Of a DNA stretch of 18,229 nt, positions 1 to 8,852 are shown in pieces; position 1 is the stretch's first letter; each line of letters begins with the position of its first letter. The notes under the pieces are model-generated. The model ran no database searches. It saw only the letters and a list, made by a program, of their open reading frames with translations, and had not been told where the DNA came from. Position numbers and translations under genes: made by a program. The stretch comes from CAZCVI01 sp964502145 (GTDB lineage Bacteria; Acidobacteriota; Aminicenantia; UBA2199): NCBI GenBank assembly GCA_964502145.1, contig CAZCVI010000117.1:1-18229 (forward strand), in the 5' to 3' direction.

Positions 1-124
1 TCAAGGGACAATTCATTTTGTTCAAGGGACAATTCATTTTGTTCAAGGGACAATCGATTATTTCAAGGGACAATTCATTTTGTTCAAGGGACAATTCATT
101 AAGTTCAAGGGACAATCCTTATAT
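1..124. repeat. 21-bp tandem repeat array (left array)
   Basis: About six head-to-tail units begin at 1 (partial), 21, 42, 62, 83 and 104. Each opens with TTCAAGGGACAAT, followed by a more variable half such as TCATTTTG. The unit at 42 is 20 bp, the others 21. The last unit (104-124) degenerates, and the sequence runs straight into the dispersed tail at 129. The array may continue to the left of the window. There are no spacers between units, so this is not a CRISPR. Function is unknown. Confidence 0.93.
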
Positions 125-128
125 ATCG

Positions 129-370
129 TGGTACAATCTTAACTTTCACTCTTAAACGTGTTATTTCCATCCTAAAGTCTCTACTTGCACTGGTACAAAG
201 TCCAAGTTCCCCTCTATTTTGCCTTAAAAAATTCGGAACTGTTTCCCGATAAACCTGGATTGACTTTTTTCATTGATCAAGCGGGTGGAATATTTGTGAA
301 TGCGACAGGATGTCGCGTCTACAATACCCAAAAACCAAAAAACGAATAGAAACCAGGAATTTATTGCCAT
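129..370 (+). repeat. Dispersed repeat, tail copy A
   Basis: This stretch aligns along its length with 14105-14350. Shared blocks include TGGTACAATCTTAACTTTCA, a TTTCCATCCT block, TTAAAAAATTC, GAACTGTTTCCCGAT, GGATGTCGCGTCTAC and TTTGCCAT/ATTGCCAT. Both copies sit immediately right of a 21-bp tandem array. Inside is a small perfect hairpin, GCGAC (302-306) and GTCGC (312-316), kept in copy B with one extra loop base. The one-base indel argues against a conserved reading frame. No gene is apparent here. Confidence 0.85.
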
Positions 371-422
371 ATGGGGAAGGGCGGCTGTGCAAAAAACTGA
401 ATAGATACTTTTTCTGGCCCCC

Positions 423-447
423 CAGCAATTCTAATTTTGAATTGCTG
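423..447. other. Perfect 9-bp hairpin
   Basis: CAGCAATTC (423-431) and GAATTGCTG (439-447) form a perfect 9-bp inverted repeat with a 7-nt loop. No U-tract follows on either strand, so it is not a standard intrinsic terminator. It lies just outside the MITE-like element that begins at 456. Confidence 0.6.
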
Positions 448-455
448 TAAGCCAA

Positions 456-615
456 CCTGAATTCACTGCCAACTTAATGGGAAGAATCGGAATGATGGGA
501 ATGATGGGATAAACAAAAAAATTCCCATTCCTCCCATTCTTCCCATAATTCCCGTTACTCACGTAACTCCCACTTGATTTTATTGTACTCTAAAAGAACT
601 GGCGATGGATTTAGG
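456..615. mobile_element. MITE-like palindromic element, copy 1
   Basis: The ends are imperfect terminal inverted repeats: CCTGAATTCACTGCC (456-470) and GGCGATGGATTTAGG (601-615). The interior folds as a long hairpin. Its left arm is four 9-bp units of ATGGGANNN type (from about 477) and its right arm holds the complementary NNTTCCCAT-type units (531-566). The right shoulder AAAGAACTGGCG is shared with copy 2 at 16066-16191. CCAA flanks both ends (452-455 and 616-619) and could be a target duplication, but four bases may be chance. It encodes no protein and would have to be mobilised in trans. Confidence 0.7.
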
Positions 616-684
616 CCAAGCTTCGAACTTGACAGGTAATCATCCCATAAAAAAAAAAGTGAAACTTTTTGCATTAAATTTCGT

Positions 685-720
685 TATAATAGACATGAAA
701 TCTATATTCATTTAAAGGAG
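685..720 (+). promoter_or_regulatory. Probable -10 box and RBS of the efflux operon
   Basis: A perfect TATAAT lies at 685-690, 35 bp before the adaptor start codon. No convincing -35 hexamer sits at 16-18 bp. AAAGGAG (714-720) lies 5 nt before the ATG at 726 and fixes that start. Confidence 0.5.
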
Positions 721-725
721 CCAAT

Positions 726-1823
726 ATGAAACGATCTATTAAAATTTTTATTTCTGTATGCATGTTCATTATAGCAATACAGTGCGGAAAACCCGGAGCC
801 AGTGACACCAAACCCGAAGGGGAAAAAAATACTCAAAACCAAGAAGCCAAAGGCACAGAGAATAAAAAGGATACAGCTTCCGAATCTGTCCCGGTACAAG
901 TTATTACGCCAACCATTGGTGATATCAGTTCATTCCTGCTGTTCAGTAGCAACATTGATTCCGAGGAAGTAGTGGACATCTACCCTATGACCTCTGGACT
1001 GATTGAGAAAATAAATTTTGACGAGGGCCAACACGTCAAAAAAGGCGATATTCTGGCTGTTCTGGATGACCGCGAAGCTACTATCAATGAGAAAAAAGCG
1101 AATATCCACTTTAAAAACCTTACCGTTGAATTCGAGCGCCAAAAAGAGTTGTTTCAACGGGAGATGTTAAGCGGCGAAGATTTTGGCAGATTCAAATATA
1201 ACCTGGACACATCCAAGCTGAATTGGGTTCAAGCCCAACTGCTGCTCTCTTATACCCGCATCACCACCCCGATCGCCGGCGTGGTATCCAAGCGGTATAT
1301 CAAAACAGGGAACCGCATTAACACGACCCAGATGGCCTTCTCTGTGGTTCAAGATAAAGAAAAAATCGCGGTGGTCAATATCCCGGAACAAGAAAAAAAC
1401 GCCCTGTTTCTTAAACAAGACGCGGTGATTTATTCCGGTACTACCACTGTTCGCGGCTATGTCAAACGAATATCCCCCGCCATTGACCCAGCCAGTGGTA
1501 CGTTTAAAGTCACGGTGGATGTCAATGATAAAGAGAACAGTTTTGCCGTGGGTCAATTTGTCAATGTTAAAATAATCAAAAAAGTTCACCAGAATGTCAT
1601 CTTATTGGCCAAAGACGCCCTCATTTACGATGGCGGGAAGGTTTTTATTTTTATTATCACCAAAGCCAACGAGGCGGAGAAAAAAGAGATCAAGCTGGGA
1701 TTCGAGGATGGCAACATTGTTGAAGTGATCGAAGGTTTGACCAAAAACGAACAGGTGGTCAGTGCCGGGAAAAGCTCACTCAAACATAAAACCCTGGTGC
1801 GCATCATCAGCCCGGTGGTCTAA
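726..1823 (+). CDS. RND efflux periplasmic adaptor (membrane fusion protein)
   Basis: This is a HlyD/AcrA-type periplasmic adaptor that would bridge the downstream RND permeases to an outer-membrane channel. At 365 aa its length is normal. A hydrophobic N-terminus ends at Cys20, suggesting a lipoprotein anchor, but the lipobox (A-I-Q-C) is atypical because Gln is unusual at -1. A hydrophilic Lys/Glu-rich linker follows to about residue 55. The first half of the lipoyl/barrel-sandwich domain lies at about 80-115 (SGLIEKINFDEGQHVKKGD). A short alpha-hairpin follows, then the second lipoyl half at about 174-197 (TRITTPIAGVVSKR), a beta-barrel to about 285, and the membrane-proximal domain. The start has a strong RBS at 714-720. 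The gene is 124 bp upstream of the first permease and presumably co-transcribed. The substrate cannot be told from sequence. Confidence 0.93.
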   Translation: MKRSIKIFISVCMFIIAIQCGKPGASDTKPEGEKNTQNQEAKGTENKKDTASESVPVQVITPTIGDISSFLLFSSNIDSEEVVDIYPMTSGLIEKINFDEGQHVKKGDILAVLDDREATINEKKANIHFKNLTVEFERQKELFQREMLSGEDFGRFKYNLDTSKLNWVQAQLLLSYTRITTPIAGVVSKRYIKTGNRINTTQMAFSVVQDKEKIAVVNIPEQEKNALFLKQDAVIYSGTTTVRGYVKRISPAIDPASGTFKVTVDVNDKENSFAVGQFVNVKIIKKVHQNVILLAKDALIYDGGKVFIFIITKANEAEKKEIKLGFEDGNIVEVIEGLTKNEQVVSAGKSSLKHKTLVRIISPVV

Positions 1824-1839
1824 ATCCCCCCTGGGACAA

Positions 1840-1868
1840 GGTGCCAGATGAAGAAGAGCACTGGCACC
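1840..1868 (+). other. Hairpin in the adaptor-permease gap
   Basis: GGTGCCAG (1840-1847) and CTGGCACC (1861-1868) form a perfect 8-bp stem with a 13-nt loop, 16 bp after the adaptor stop. An A-rich rather than U-rich tract follows, so it is not a clear terminator. It could damp read-through or set the adaptor-to-permease ratio by mRNA processing; this is inference. Confidence 0.45.
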
Positions 1869-1947
1869 GTAGAAAAAATATTAAAGAAGATGCGGTTGGA
1901 TGTAAAACAAATGGACATAATGATATATAACAGGATAATGGATGTGA

Positions 1948-4900
1948 ATGATGGCCAATAACGAAACTAATAAAAAAAACGGTACTATAGATGATAACGG
2001 TAATAATGGGGTGATCGATAATAACGACGATACCGGAAATTCCCGGAATGAAGGTAATCCCAAGAAATCCCATTTCGAGTTTACTACCCGGCGTCCGGTG
2101 GCGATTATCATGATCGTCATCGGAATATTTGTATTCGGCATGGTAAGTTACAAACGCCTCAGTTGGAACTTGATGCCGGATATATCCTATCCCTCCTTCA
2201 CGGTACGGACAGAGTATCCAGGCGCTGCCCCTGAAGAGGTAGAGAATGTAGTCTCCCGCCCACTGGAGGAACAACTGAGCTTGATCAAAGACCTCGTTTC
2301 AATCACCTCCATCTCCCGGCCCGAACAATCGGATATCGTTCTGGAATTCGTCTGGGGCACCAACCTGGATCGTGCTTCCCAGGAGATACGGGAGAAATTG
2401 GACCAAGTTAACTTGGAACAAACAGTGAAAAAGCCGCTGATTTTGCGTTATGATCCGGCATTGGACCCGGTATTACGTGTCGGCATTGTCAGCGATATCC
2501 CGCTGGTAGACCTGCGCGTAATTGTGGAAGATGAGATCGCCAGGGAACTGGAATCACTGCCGGGCGTCGCGGCTGCCCGGGTCAAAGGGGGATTCGAAAA
2601 AGAAATCCTGGTTAAACTGGACGAAAAACAACTGGCTACCTACCAGATCAATTTTAACGAGATCACTACCCGGCTGGCCCAGGAAAATATCAATCTGGCT
2701 GGCGGGAACATCAAAGAGGGCGAGACGGAATATATTGTCCGCACGCTCAATGAATTTCGAAACATGGCAGAAATTGGCGACATCATCATTGCCAAACGGG
2801 AAAATGTCCTGGTACGCCTGAAAGATATTGCTGAGGTCTCCTACAGCCATAAAGAACGCACGGTAATCACCCGCGTGAATAAAAAAGAGAGTATCGAGAT
2901 TAATATCTATAAAGAAGCCGATGCCAATATCGTGGAAGTAAGTAACCGCGTCAAGGAAAAACTCTTCGGCACCGTTGGCCAACAAACCTTTGCCAAAGCT
3001 CTGGAACGCCGTCAAAAAGAAGCGGAGAAATTAGCCGGGGAAAAGAAAACGCAGCCCAATGCAGAACAAAATCCCGAGGAGCTGATGCGCGAAAAACAAA
3101 TGACGGACTTCTTGCAATACCGGTTAGCGTCCCAGGGATTAAATATCGAATATAACATTCTGTCCGACCAATCCATATTCATTGAGAATTCTATCAACGA
3201 GGTCAAAAGCACTGCCGTCATGGGCGGTATCCTGGCTATTATCGTGTTGTACCTCTTCTTATGTCATTTTGGCACCACCGTGATCGTAGCCGTGTCCATC
3301 CCCCTGTCATTGATCGCTGCCTTTGCCCCCTTGCAACTTTTTAATGTCTCCCTCAACATTATGTCCCTCGGCGGTCTCGCACTGGGTGTCGGTATGTTGG
3401 TGGATAACTCCATCGTCGTCATGGAAAGCATCTTCCGTTGCCGTGAAGAGGGTGACGAATGGGTTGCTTCCGTCATACGTGGTGTCGATGAAGTCGGCGG
3501 AGCTGTTGTTTCCTCCACCCTCACTACTGTCGCCGTTTTTTTCCCCATTGTTTTTGTCGAGGGCATTGCCGGGCAGATTTTTGGCGATTTATCCCTCGCC
3601 GTTGTCTTTTCCCTCCTCGCCTCACTCCTCGTTTCCCTCTATTTTATCCCCATGCTGGCTTCACGCAAATTCGAGAAAACCAATCCCTTGCTCAAGAAAT
3701 TTGGCTTTGCCTTTGAAGAGAACCATACCGTTAAAAACTTCAGCCTCATCCCAGTGGAAATGGTACGAAACATCTTCGTGCTCATACGAAACTTTGTGCT
3801 CGTTCTGTTATTGATGTTCCTGGCCACCCTGTTCGTGTTTCTTTATCCCCTGTTGGCCCTGTTTCGTGTTCATACCCATGCCGTCAAACTCATGCAGTCC
3901 CTGGTGTCCTATTGCCCCGCCAAAAGAACCAATTGGGATGATTTTTTCCGTGTCTTGCCTTTTGAACAATATGTCCAGTCCATGGGAAATTACAAATTTA
4001 TACTTGGCCCCCTGCCCTGGGTCTATTATCTTTTCCGCTATTTTGTCGTTGGCCTCTTTTTTATGTTCGTACGCCTGCTACTCACCCTGCTCGGTGCGGG
4101 CATTGTATTTTTCAAAGGTCTCGTTTTGCTCTTCATTGCCGTGCTTGGCCCTGTGATCCAGTTTCTACTCAAGGGGTTCACCAAGATATTGAACGCTGTG
4201 AACAGATATTACCCCAAACTATTGGCGCTCTCGTTACGAAATGCCACCCAGATCATCGCCGTGATGGTCGTCGTGTTTTTATTTTCTATTTTTATCGTCA
4301 TGCCCCGTATTGGTAGCGAGTTGATCCCCGAAGTGCATCAGGGCACCTTGTATGTGAACGTCGCCTTTCCCGTGGGTACACCAGTGGATAAAAACGATCA
4401 ATTGCTCCAGCAATTCAGTCAAAAAATCGAAACGCTCCCCCATGTAAAAAATATCAGTTATTATTCTGGGACCACCAAGGACGAGATCAACGAGGACGAG
4501 GTAGGCGAACATATCGGCAGAATCACTGTGGTCTTAGAAGCCTCAGGGAACGTAAAAACCGCCGAGGATAAGGTGATTTTAGGGATTAGGAAAGTATTAC
4601 AGAATTTTACCGATTTGGATTATAATATCTCGCGGCCCGTAATGTTTACCATGAAACCCCCCATTGAGGTGATCCTGAAGGGGTATAACCTGGATGACCT
4701 GCGCCGTGTCAACAACGAACTCTTGGAAAAGATCGCCGCTGTACCTGGACTCAAGGATGTGCAATCCACCGTGAAGGTTGGCTTCCCCGAACTGGTAGTG
4801 GAATTTGACCGCATGCGCCTTTCCCATTACGGCTTAAATGCCTATGATGTCGCTTCCATTATCAAGAATAAAATTGAGGGCTATGTGGCCACCAAATACA

Positions 4901-5709
4901 AGGAAAAAGATCGTCGTGTTGATATCCGCGTCTATTTAAAAGATGACCAGCGCAAACGGGCCGAGAACATCAGCGAATTGATTGTAAATCCCGGTGGTCC
5001 CGTACCCATTCAATTAAAAAGTGTCGCCCGCGTAGAAATCCTGAGCGGTCCCAATGAAATTCGTCGCGTCGATCAGGACCGATGCGCCATTATTTCTGCC
5101 AATATTTCCAACATCAGTTTGACCGCTGCCGTTAAGAAAATCTACAGTATCGTCGATCGTTACCCCATGCCCCCTGGTGTTACTTACGAGTTAAGCGGTC
5201 AGAACAAGGAGATGGAAACCAGCCTGGGTAGTTTAACCCTGGCCATGGTACTCGCTATTTTTCTCGTGTATATCGTTATGGCCTCTCAATTCGAATCGTT
5301 TCTCCATCCTTTCCTGATCATGTTCACCATTCCCATGGCTTTAATCGGCGTAATTTTTACCCTGTATATCATGGGTATTCCTTTTGGCGTTACCGTGTAT
5401 ATTGGCATGATCACCCTCGTGGGTGTGGTCGTTAATAACGCCATCATCCTCATTGATTATATCAATACCCTGCGTAAGCGCGGTATGGAAAAAATCGCCG
5501 CTATCAAACTGGCCGGCGCCGTTCGTTTACGCCCCATTTTAATCACCACCCTTACCACTGTTCTGGGGTTGTTCCCCATGGCGCTCGGTCTCGGTGAAGG
5601 CGCAGAAATACGTACCCCCATGGCCATTACCATTATTGCCGGATTATCCTGCGCTACCTTTCTGACCCTCGTATTGATACCCATTGTTTATAGCAAGTTT
5701 AGTAAATAA
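1948..5709 (+). CDS. RND efflux permease, first subunit, with membrane-rich insertion
   Basis: This is an inner-membrane proton-driven RND transporter (AcrB/HAE superfamily). TM1 lies at about 47-68, after an Asn/Asp-rich N-terminus that most relatives lack. The porter and docking folds are recognisable (YPGAAPEEVENVVSRPLEEQL, LPGV). TM4 carries GMLVDNSIVV with Asp486 as the probable proton relay. TM10 has VGVVVNNAII with Asn1163/1164 where AcrB has its lysine, a known variant in non-AcrB branches. At 1253 aa it exceeds the usual 1000-1050. A charged insertion lies at about 345-385, and about 175 residues (574-750) sit between TM6 and TM7, including four or five extra hydrophobic stretches. 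ATG codons at 1948 and 1951 are both possible; the RBS is weak. The stop is 9 bp before the next permease. Confidence 0.93.
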   Translation: MMANNETNKKNGTIDDNGNNGVIDNNDDTGNSRNEGNPKKSHFEFTTRRPVAIIMIVIGIFVFGMVSYKRLSWNLMPDISYPSFTVRTEYPGAAPEEVENVVSRPLEEQLSLIKDLVSITSISRPEQSDIVLEFVWGTNLDRASQEIREKLDQVNLEQTVKKPLILRYDPALDPVLRVGIVSDIPLVDLRVIVEDEIARELESLPGVAAARVKGGFEKEILVKLDEKQLATYQINFNEITTRLAQENINLAGGNIKEGETEYIVRTLNEFRNMAEIGDIIIAKRENVLVRLKDIAEVSYSHKERTVITRVNKKESIEINIYKEADANIVEVSNRVKEKLFGTVGQQTFAKALERRQKEAEKLAGEKKTQPNAEQNPEELMREKQMTDFLQYRLASQGLNIEYNILSDQSIFIENSINEVKSTAVMGGILAIIVLYLFLCHFGTTVIVAVSIPLSLIAAFAPLQLFNVSLNIMSLGGLALGVGMLVDNSIVVMESIFRCREEGDEWVASVIRGVDEVGGAVVSSTLTTVAVFFPIVFVEGIAGQIFGDLSLAVVFSLLASLLVSLYFIPMLASRKFEKTNPLLKKFGFAFEENHTVKNFSLIPVEMVRNIFVLIRNFVLVLLLMFLATLFVFLYPLLALFRVHTHAVKLMQSLVSYCPAKRTNWDDFFRVLPFEQYVQSMGNYKFILGPLPWVYYLFRYFVVGLFFMFVRLLLTLLGAGIVFFKGLVLLFIAVLGPVIQFLLKGFTKILNAVNRYYPKLLALSLRNATQIIAVMVVVFLFSIFIVMPRIGSELIPEVHQGTLYVNVAFPVGTPVDKNDQLLQQFSQKIETLPHVKNISYYSGTTKDEINEDEVGEHIGRITVVLEASGNVKTAEDKVILGIRKVLQNFTDLDYNISRPVMFTMKPPIEVILKGYNLDDLRRVNNELLEKIAAVPGLKDVQSTVKVGFPELVVEFDRMRLSHYGLNAYDVASIIKNKIEGYVATKYKEKDRRVDIRVYLKDDQRKRAENISELIVNPGGPVPIQLKSVARVEILSGPNEIRRVDQDRCAIISANISNISLTAAVKKIYSIVDRYPMPPGVTYELSGQNKEMETSLGSLTLAMVLAIFLVYIVMASQFESFLHPFLIMFTIPMALIGVIFTLYIMGIPFGVTVYIGMITLVGVVVNNAIILIDYINTLRKRGMEKIAAIKLAGAVRLRPILITTLTTVLGLFPMALGLGEGAEIRTPMAITIIAGLSCATFLTLVLIPIVYSKFSK

Positions 5710-5718
5710 GAGGGACCC

Positions 5719-8700
5719 ATGAGCGAACCAAAAATAAGAGAAAGTATGCTGCCACGGTTTTCCGTAAGTCGCCCAGTAACCGTTGCCATGATCGTGTTGA
5801 CATTGCTGGTGGTAGGAGGGATCGCTTACTTTCGTATCAAGATGGATCTTTTCCCCAGCGGTTTGAGCGTTCCCTACATGGGTGTATGGGTTCCTTACCC
5901 CGATGCCAACCCCAAGGAAATCGAGGAACAGATCGTTAAACCCATGGAAGGTGAATTAAAAACCATTAAAAATTTAAAACGCCTCCACAGCATGTCTTCC
6001 ACTCGTGGGTGTAACTTCGAGTTGGAATTTTCCCAGGGAACGAATATGGATGTTGCCTATGCCCAGGTTTCTGATCGTGTTGAACGGGTGAAACCCTTGA
6101 TTCCAGCCGACCAGGATCATATATATATCTTCCGCTATCGGGAGGGCGATGAACCTATTGTTTACATGGGTATCTCCTTTGATGATAGTGTTAAAGACCC
6201 CTTTTACGCTTCCGATAAATTCATCAAACAAGCGGTGAACGGTATCAAAGGTGTAGCCAACGTGGAACTTTTCGGGATGCGTGAAAAGTATGTCCAGATC
6301 ATCGTGGATACCGATAAGGTCCGTACCTATCGCATCAACCTGCCCATGCTGATGGAAACGTTGCTGAAAGACAATTTTGCCATGTCCAGCGGGTATGTTA
6401 CCATGGGAAAAAGCAAATACATGTTGCGTACCAAATCGCGGTTCAATAATCTGGAGGATATCAAAAAAATAGAGATCGGCAATGGTGTTCGTCTGGAAAA
6501 TATTGCCGACGTGGTGTACGATTTCGATGAAGAAAAAACCAGCTTGATGCGGGTCGACGGGAAGGTCGCCGCGGGTATGGTCGTGTATAAAGAAAGCGAA
6601 TCCAATACGGTGGAAGTGTGTAACCGGGTCCGGGAAAAATTGGATGACCAGATCAAGAACCGTCCCGAATTAAAGGGAGTTGATTACTTCATTTTCTGGG
6701 ACCAGGGCCGCGAGATCAACGATTCCATAGGTAATGTGAAGACCAGCATGTTATGGGGCGGGCTTTTTTCCTTCCTCGTGTTGCTCTATTTTTTGCGTAA
6801 ATTCAATATCACCCTGATGTTGACCTTGGCAATTCCCCTGTCCATGTTGATTTCTATTTTGGGCATGTATGCTTTGGGGTGGACCCTCAACGCTTTTACC
6901 ATGATGGGTTTGATGATTTCTATTGGCATGGTGGTCGATAACTCAATCGTGATCACCGAAAATATTTACCGGTTCAATGGTATGGGCTATAGCAAGGTAC
7001 GGGCAGCCGTCCTCGGTGCTTCCGAAGTTGGCTTGGCTATTGTAATGGCTACTCTGACCACTGTTGTCGTGTTTTTACCCATGATGATCATGAGCGGCAA
7101 TTCCTTCATGTCTTTTTACCTCACCCGTATCGGTGTGCCTGTTATTTTTGCCATTTTGGGCAGTCTTTTTATCGCCCTGATTCTGATTCCCCTCGCTTCC
7201 ATCAAAACCATACCACTACAATTCCAGATCCGTCAGGCCACTCACAGTGTACCCACCCAGTGGTATCAAAATGTTCTGGTAAAAGTTTTGAAACATCGCC
7301 GCGACGCTGTGATCGTTATCATGTTGCTGATTTTTTCCATGATGATTCCCCTCAATATGATGAAAAAATCCGATATGGCTGAAGGTGGGCCACGGGATGC
7401 CAAGGTGATTTGCACCTTCCCGTCTAATTATAGCGTTGAAAAAGTAGACAAAACTTTGGCGTATATCTCCAATAAACTGATGCAAAAACGCGATTTGTAC
7501 CATATTGATCATATTTCTACACGCTCTTTCAAATTGGTGGGGCGCTTGGAACTCTATTTAAAACCCGATCCCGACACCCAGTGGTACCAGTCCACTTACC
7601 GTAAGTTGGCCAATGCCCTGGGATTCAGTCATTACAAACGGTTGACCCGCGAGGAATTAACCGAGGATATCAAAAAGAACCTACCCGAAATTCCCGGCGT
7701 GGAGATGCGTACCACTTGGCGCCAAACCGAGAGTAAAAACTCTGCCCTGGAGTATAACCTCACCGGTTACGATATTACCGTTCTGGAAGAGATCGCCCGT
7801 GAACTGGAACGGCAGATCAGACAAGTAGAGGGTGTCCTTACCGTGGAAAACGATATGGAAACTGGCAATGATGAAGTCCATATCGCGGCCAATCGTGATC
7901 AAGCCTTTAAACTGGGCACCAACCCCAACTACCTCGGCCAATTGGTCCGTTTTGCTCTGGGGCGGCGCAAGATTTCCAATTACCAGACTCCGGACCGGGA
8001 GATCGAAATCTATGTCAAATCCCGGGCGGATCAACGGCAGACTGTAGCCCAATTAAAAAATACCTTCATTAAAACAAGCAGTGAAACAGAAACCAACTTG
8101 GCTGCCATTGCCGATATCACTTACCACAAAAGCATGGGGCAATTACGCCGGGAAAACGGGAAATCCTCGATGCAGTTGCGGGCCTTTATCGGTGAAGCCG
8201 ATATAAAAAAAATAGCGCCGCAGTTGGAAAAAATATTAAAAAATTATCAATTCCCCACTGGTTACGGGTATGAGAAAGGTGGGCGGTTCGATGATATGAT
8301 GGAACAGGATCAAGATATTCAAAGCGCCTTGATTTTTTCCATTGTGTTGGTTATATTGATCATGGGTGTTCTGTTCGAGTCATTCATCTTGCCTCTTTCC
8401 GTGTTGATCGCCATTCCTGCTGCTTTTTTTGGGGCATTTTGGTTGTTGTTCATCACTGGGACTTCCTTTGAGATCATGGCTGGTATTGGTCTCGTTATTT
8501 TGGTGGGTGTTGTGGTGAACAATGCCATCGTGTTGATTGATTTGATCAACCAGTATCGTAACGAGGGTATGCAGCGCGAACAGGCCATTTTGGTCGCAGG
8601 AATGCATCGGTTCCGGCCTATTTTGATGACCGCATTAACCACTATTTTTGGTCTTGTACCCATGGCTGTTGGTAATACCGGGTTAGTAGGGATTCCCTAT

Positions 8701-8835
8701 GCGCCCATGGGGATCACACTGATTGGTGGGATGGTGAGTTCCACCTTCCTGACCCTTTTTGCCGTGCCCGTGTTTTATACTTATTTTGATGATATGCGCC
8801 ATTTCTTCCCGGTTTGGTTGAAACGGTTTATTTAA
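5719..8835 (+). CDS. RND efflux permease, second subunit
   Basis: This is a second, divergent inner-membrane RND transporter of normal length (1038 aa). TM1 lies at about 17-37 (RPVTVAMIVLTLLVVGG). The TM4 motif SIGMVVDNSIVITENIYR carries Asp407, and TM10 has VGVVVNNAIVLIDLIN with Asn934/935 in place of the AcrB lysine. GAGGG at 5710-5714 precedes the ATG, 9 bp after the preceding stop, so translation is likely coupled. It lacks the long TM6-TM7 insertion of its neighbour. One adaptor with two unlike permeases resembles the MdtABC arrangement, in which two RND proteins form a mixed trimer. That such a heterotrimer forms here is inference. No outer-membrane factor gene is present, so a TolC-like partner must lie elsewhere. 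Confidence 0.93.
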   Translation: MSEPKIRESMLPRFSVSRPVTVAMIVLTLLVVGGIAYFRIKMDLFPSGLSVPYMGVWVPYPDANPKEIEEQIVKPMEGELKTIKNLKRLHSMSSTRGCNFELEFSQGTNMDVAYAQVSDRVERVKPLIPADQDHIYIFRYREGDEPIVYMGISFDDSVKDPFYASDKFIKQAVNGIKGVANVELFGMREKYVQIIVDTDKVRTYRINLPMLMETLLKDNFAMSSGYVTMGKSKYMLRTKSRFNNLEDIKKIEIGNGVRLENIADVVYDFDEEKTSLMRVDGKVAAGMVVYKESESNTVEVCNRVREKLDDQIKNRPELKGVDYFIFWDQGREINDSIGNVKTSMLWGGLFSFLVLLYFLRKFNITLMLTLAIPLSMLISILGMYALGWTLNAFTMMGLMISIGMVVDNSIVITENIYRFNGMGYSKVRAAVLGASEVGLAIVMATLTTVVVFLPMMIMSGNSFMSFYLTRIGVPVIFAILGSLFIALILIPLASIKTIPLQFQIRQATHSVPTQWYQNVLVKVLKHRRDAVIVIMLLIFSMMIPLNMMKKSDMAEGGPRDAKVICTFPSNYSVEKVDKTLAYISNKLMQKRDLYHIDHISTRSFKLVGRLELYLKPDPDTQWYQSTYRKLANALGFSHYKRLTREELTEDIKKNLPEIPGVEMRTTWRQTESKNSALEYNLTGYDITVLEEIARELERQIRQVEGVLTVENDMETGNDEVHIAANRDQAFKLGTNPNYLGQLVRFALGRRKISNYQTPDREIEIYVKSRADQRQTVAQLKNTFIKTSSETETNLAAIADITYHKSMGQLRRENGKSSMQLRAFIGEADIKKIAPQLEKILKNYQFPTGYGYEKGGRFDDMMEQDQDIQSALIFSIVLVILIMGVLFESFILPLSVLIAIPAAFFGAFWLLFITGTSFEIMAGIGLVILVGVVVNNAIVLIDLINQYRNEGMQREQAILVAGMHRFRPILMTALTTIFGLVPMAVGNTGLVGIPYAPMGITLIGGMVSSTFLTLFAVPVFYTYFDDMRHFFPVWLKRFI

Positions 8836-8852
8836 ATTCTAAAGTAATAGCA

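Noticed and set aside
270..455. 61-codon minus-strand frame at the left end
   Set aside because: It lies within the dispersed tail and hairpin region, has no RBS, and is not kept open in copy B.
629..634. TTGACA as -35 box of the adaptor promoter
   Set aside because: It is 50 bp from the TATAAT at 685, far outside the usual 16-18 bp spacing.
1167..1589. 140-codon minus-strand frame opposite the adaptor, and similar antisense frames opposite the permeases, ACR3, catalase and peptidase
   Set aside because: These are shadows of well-supported genes; none has a family match or independent start signals.
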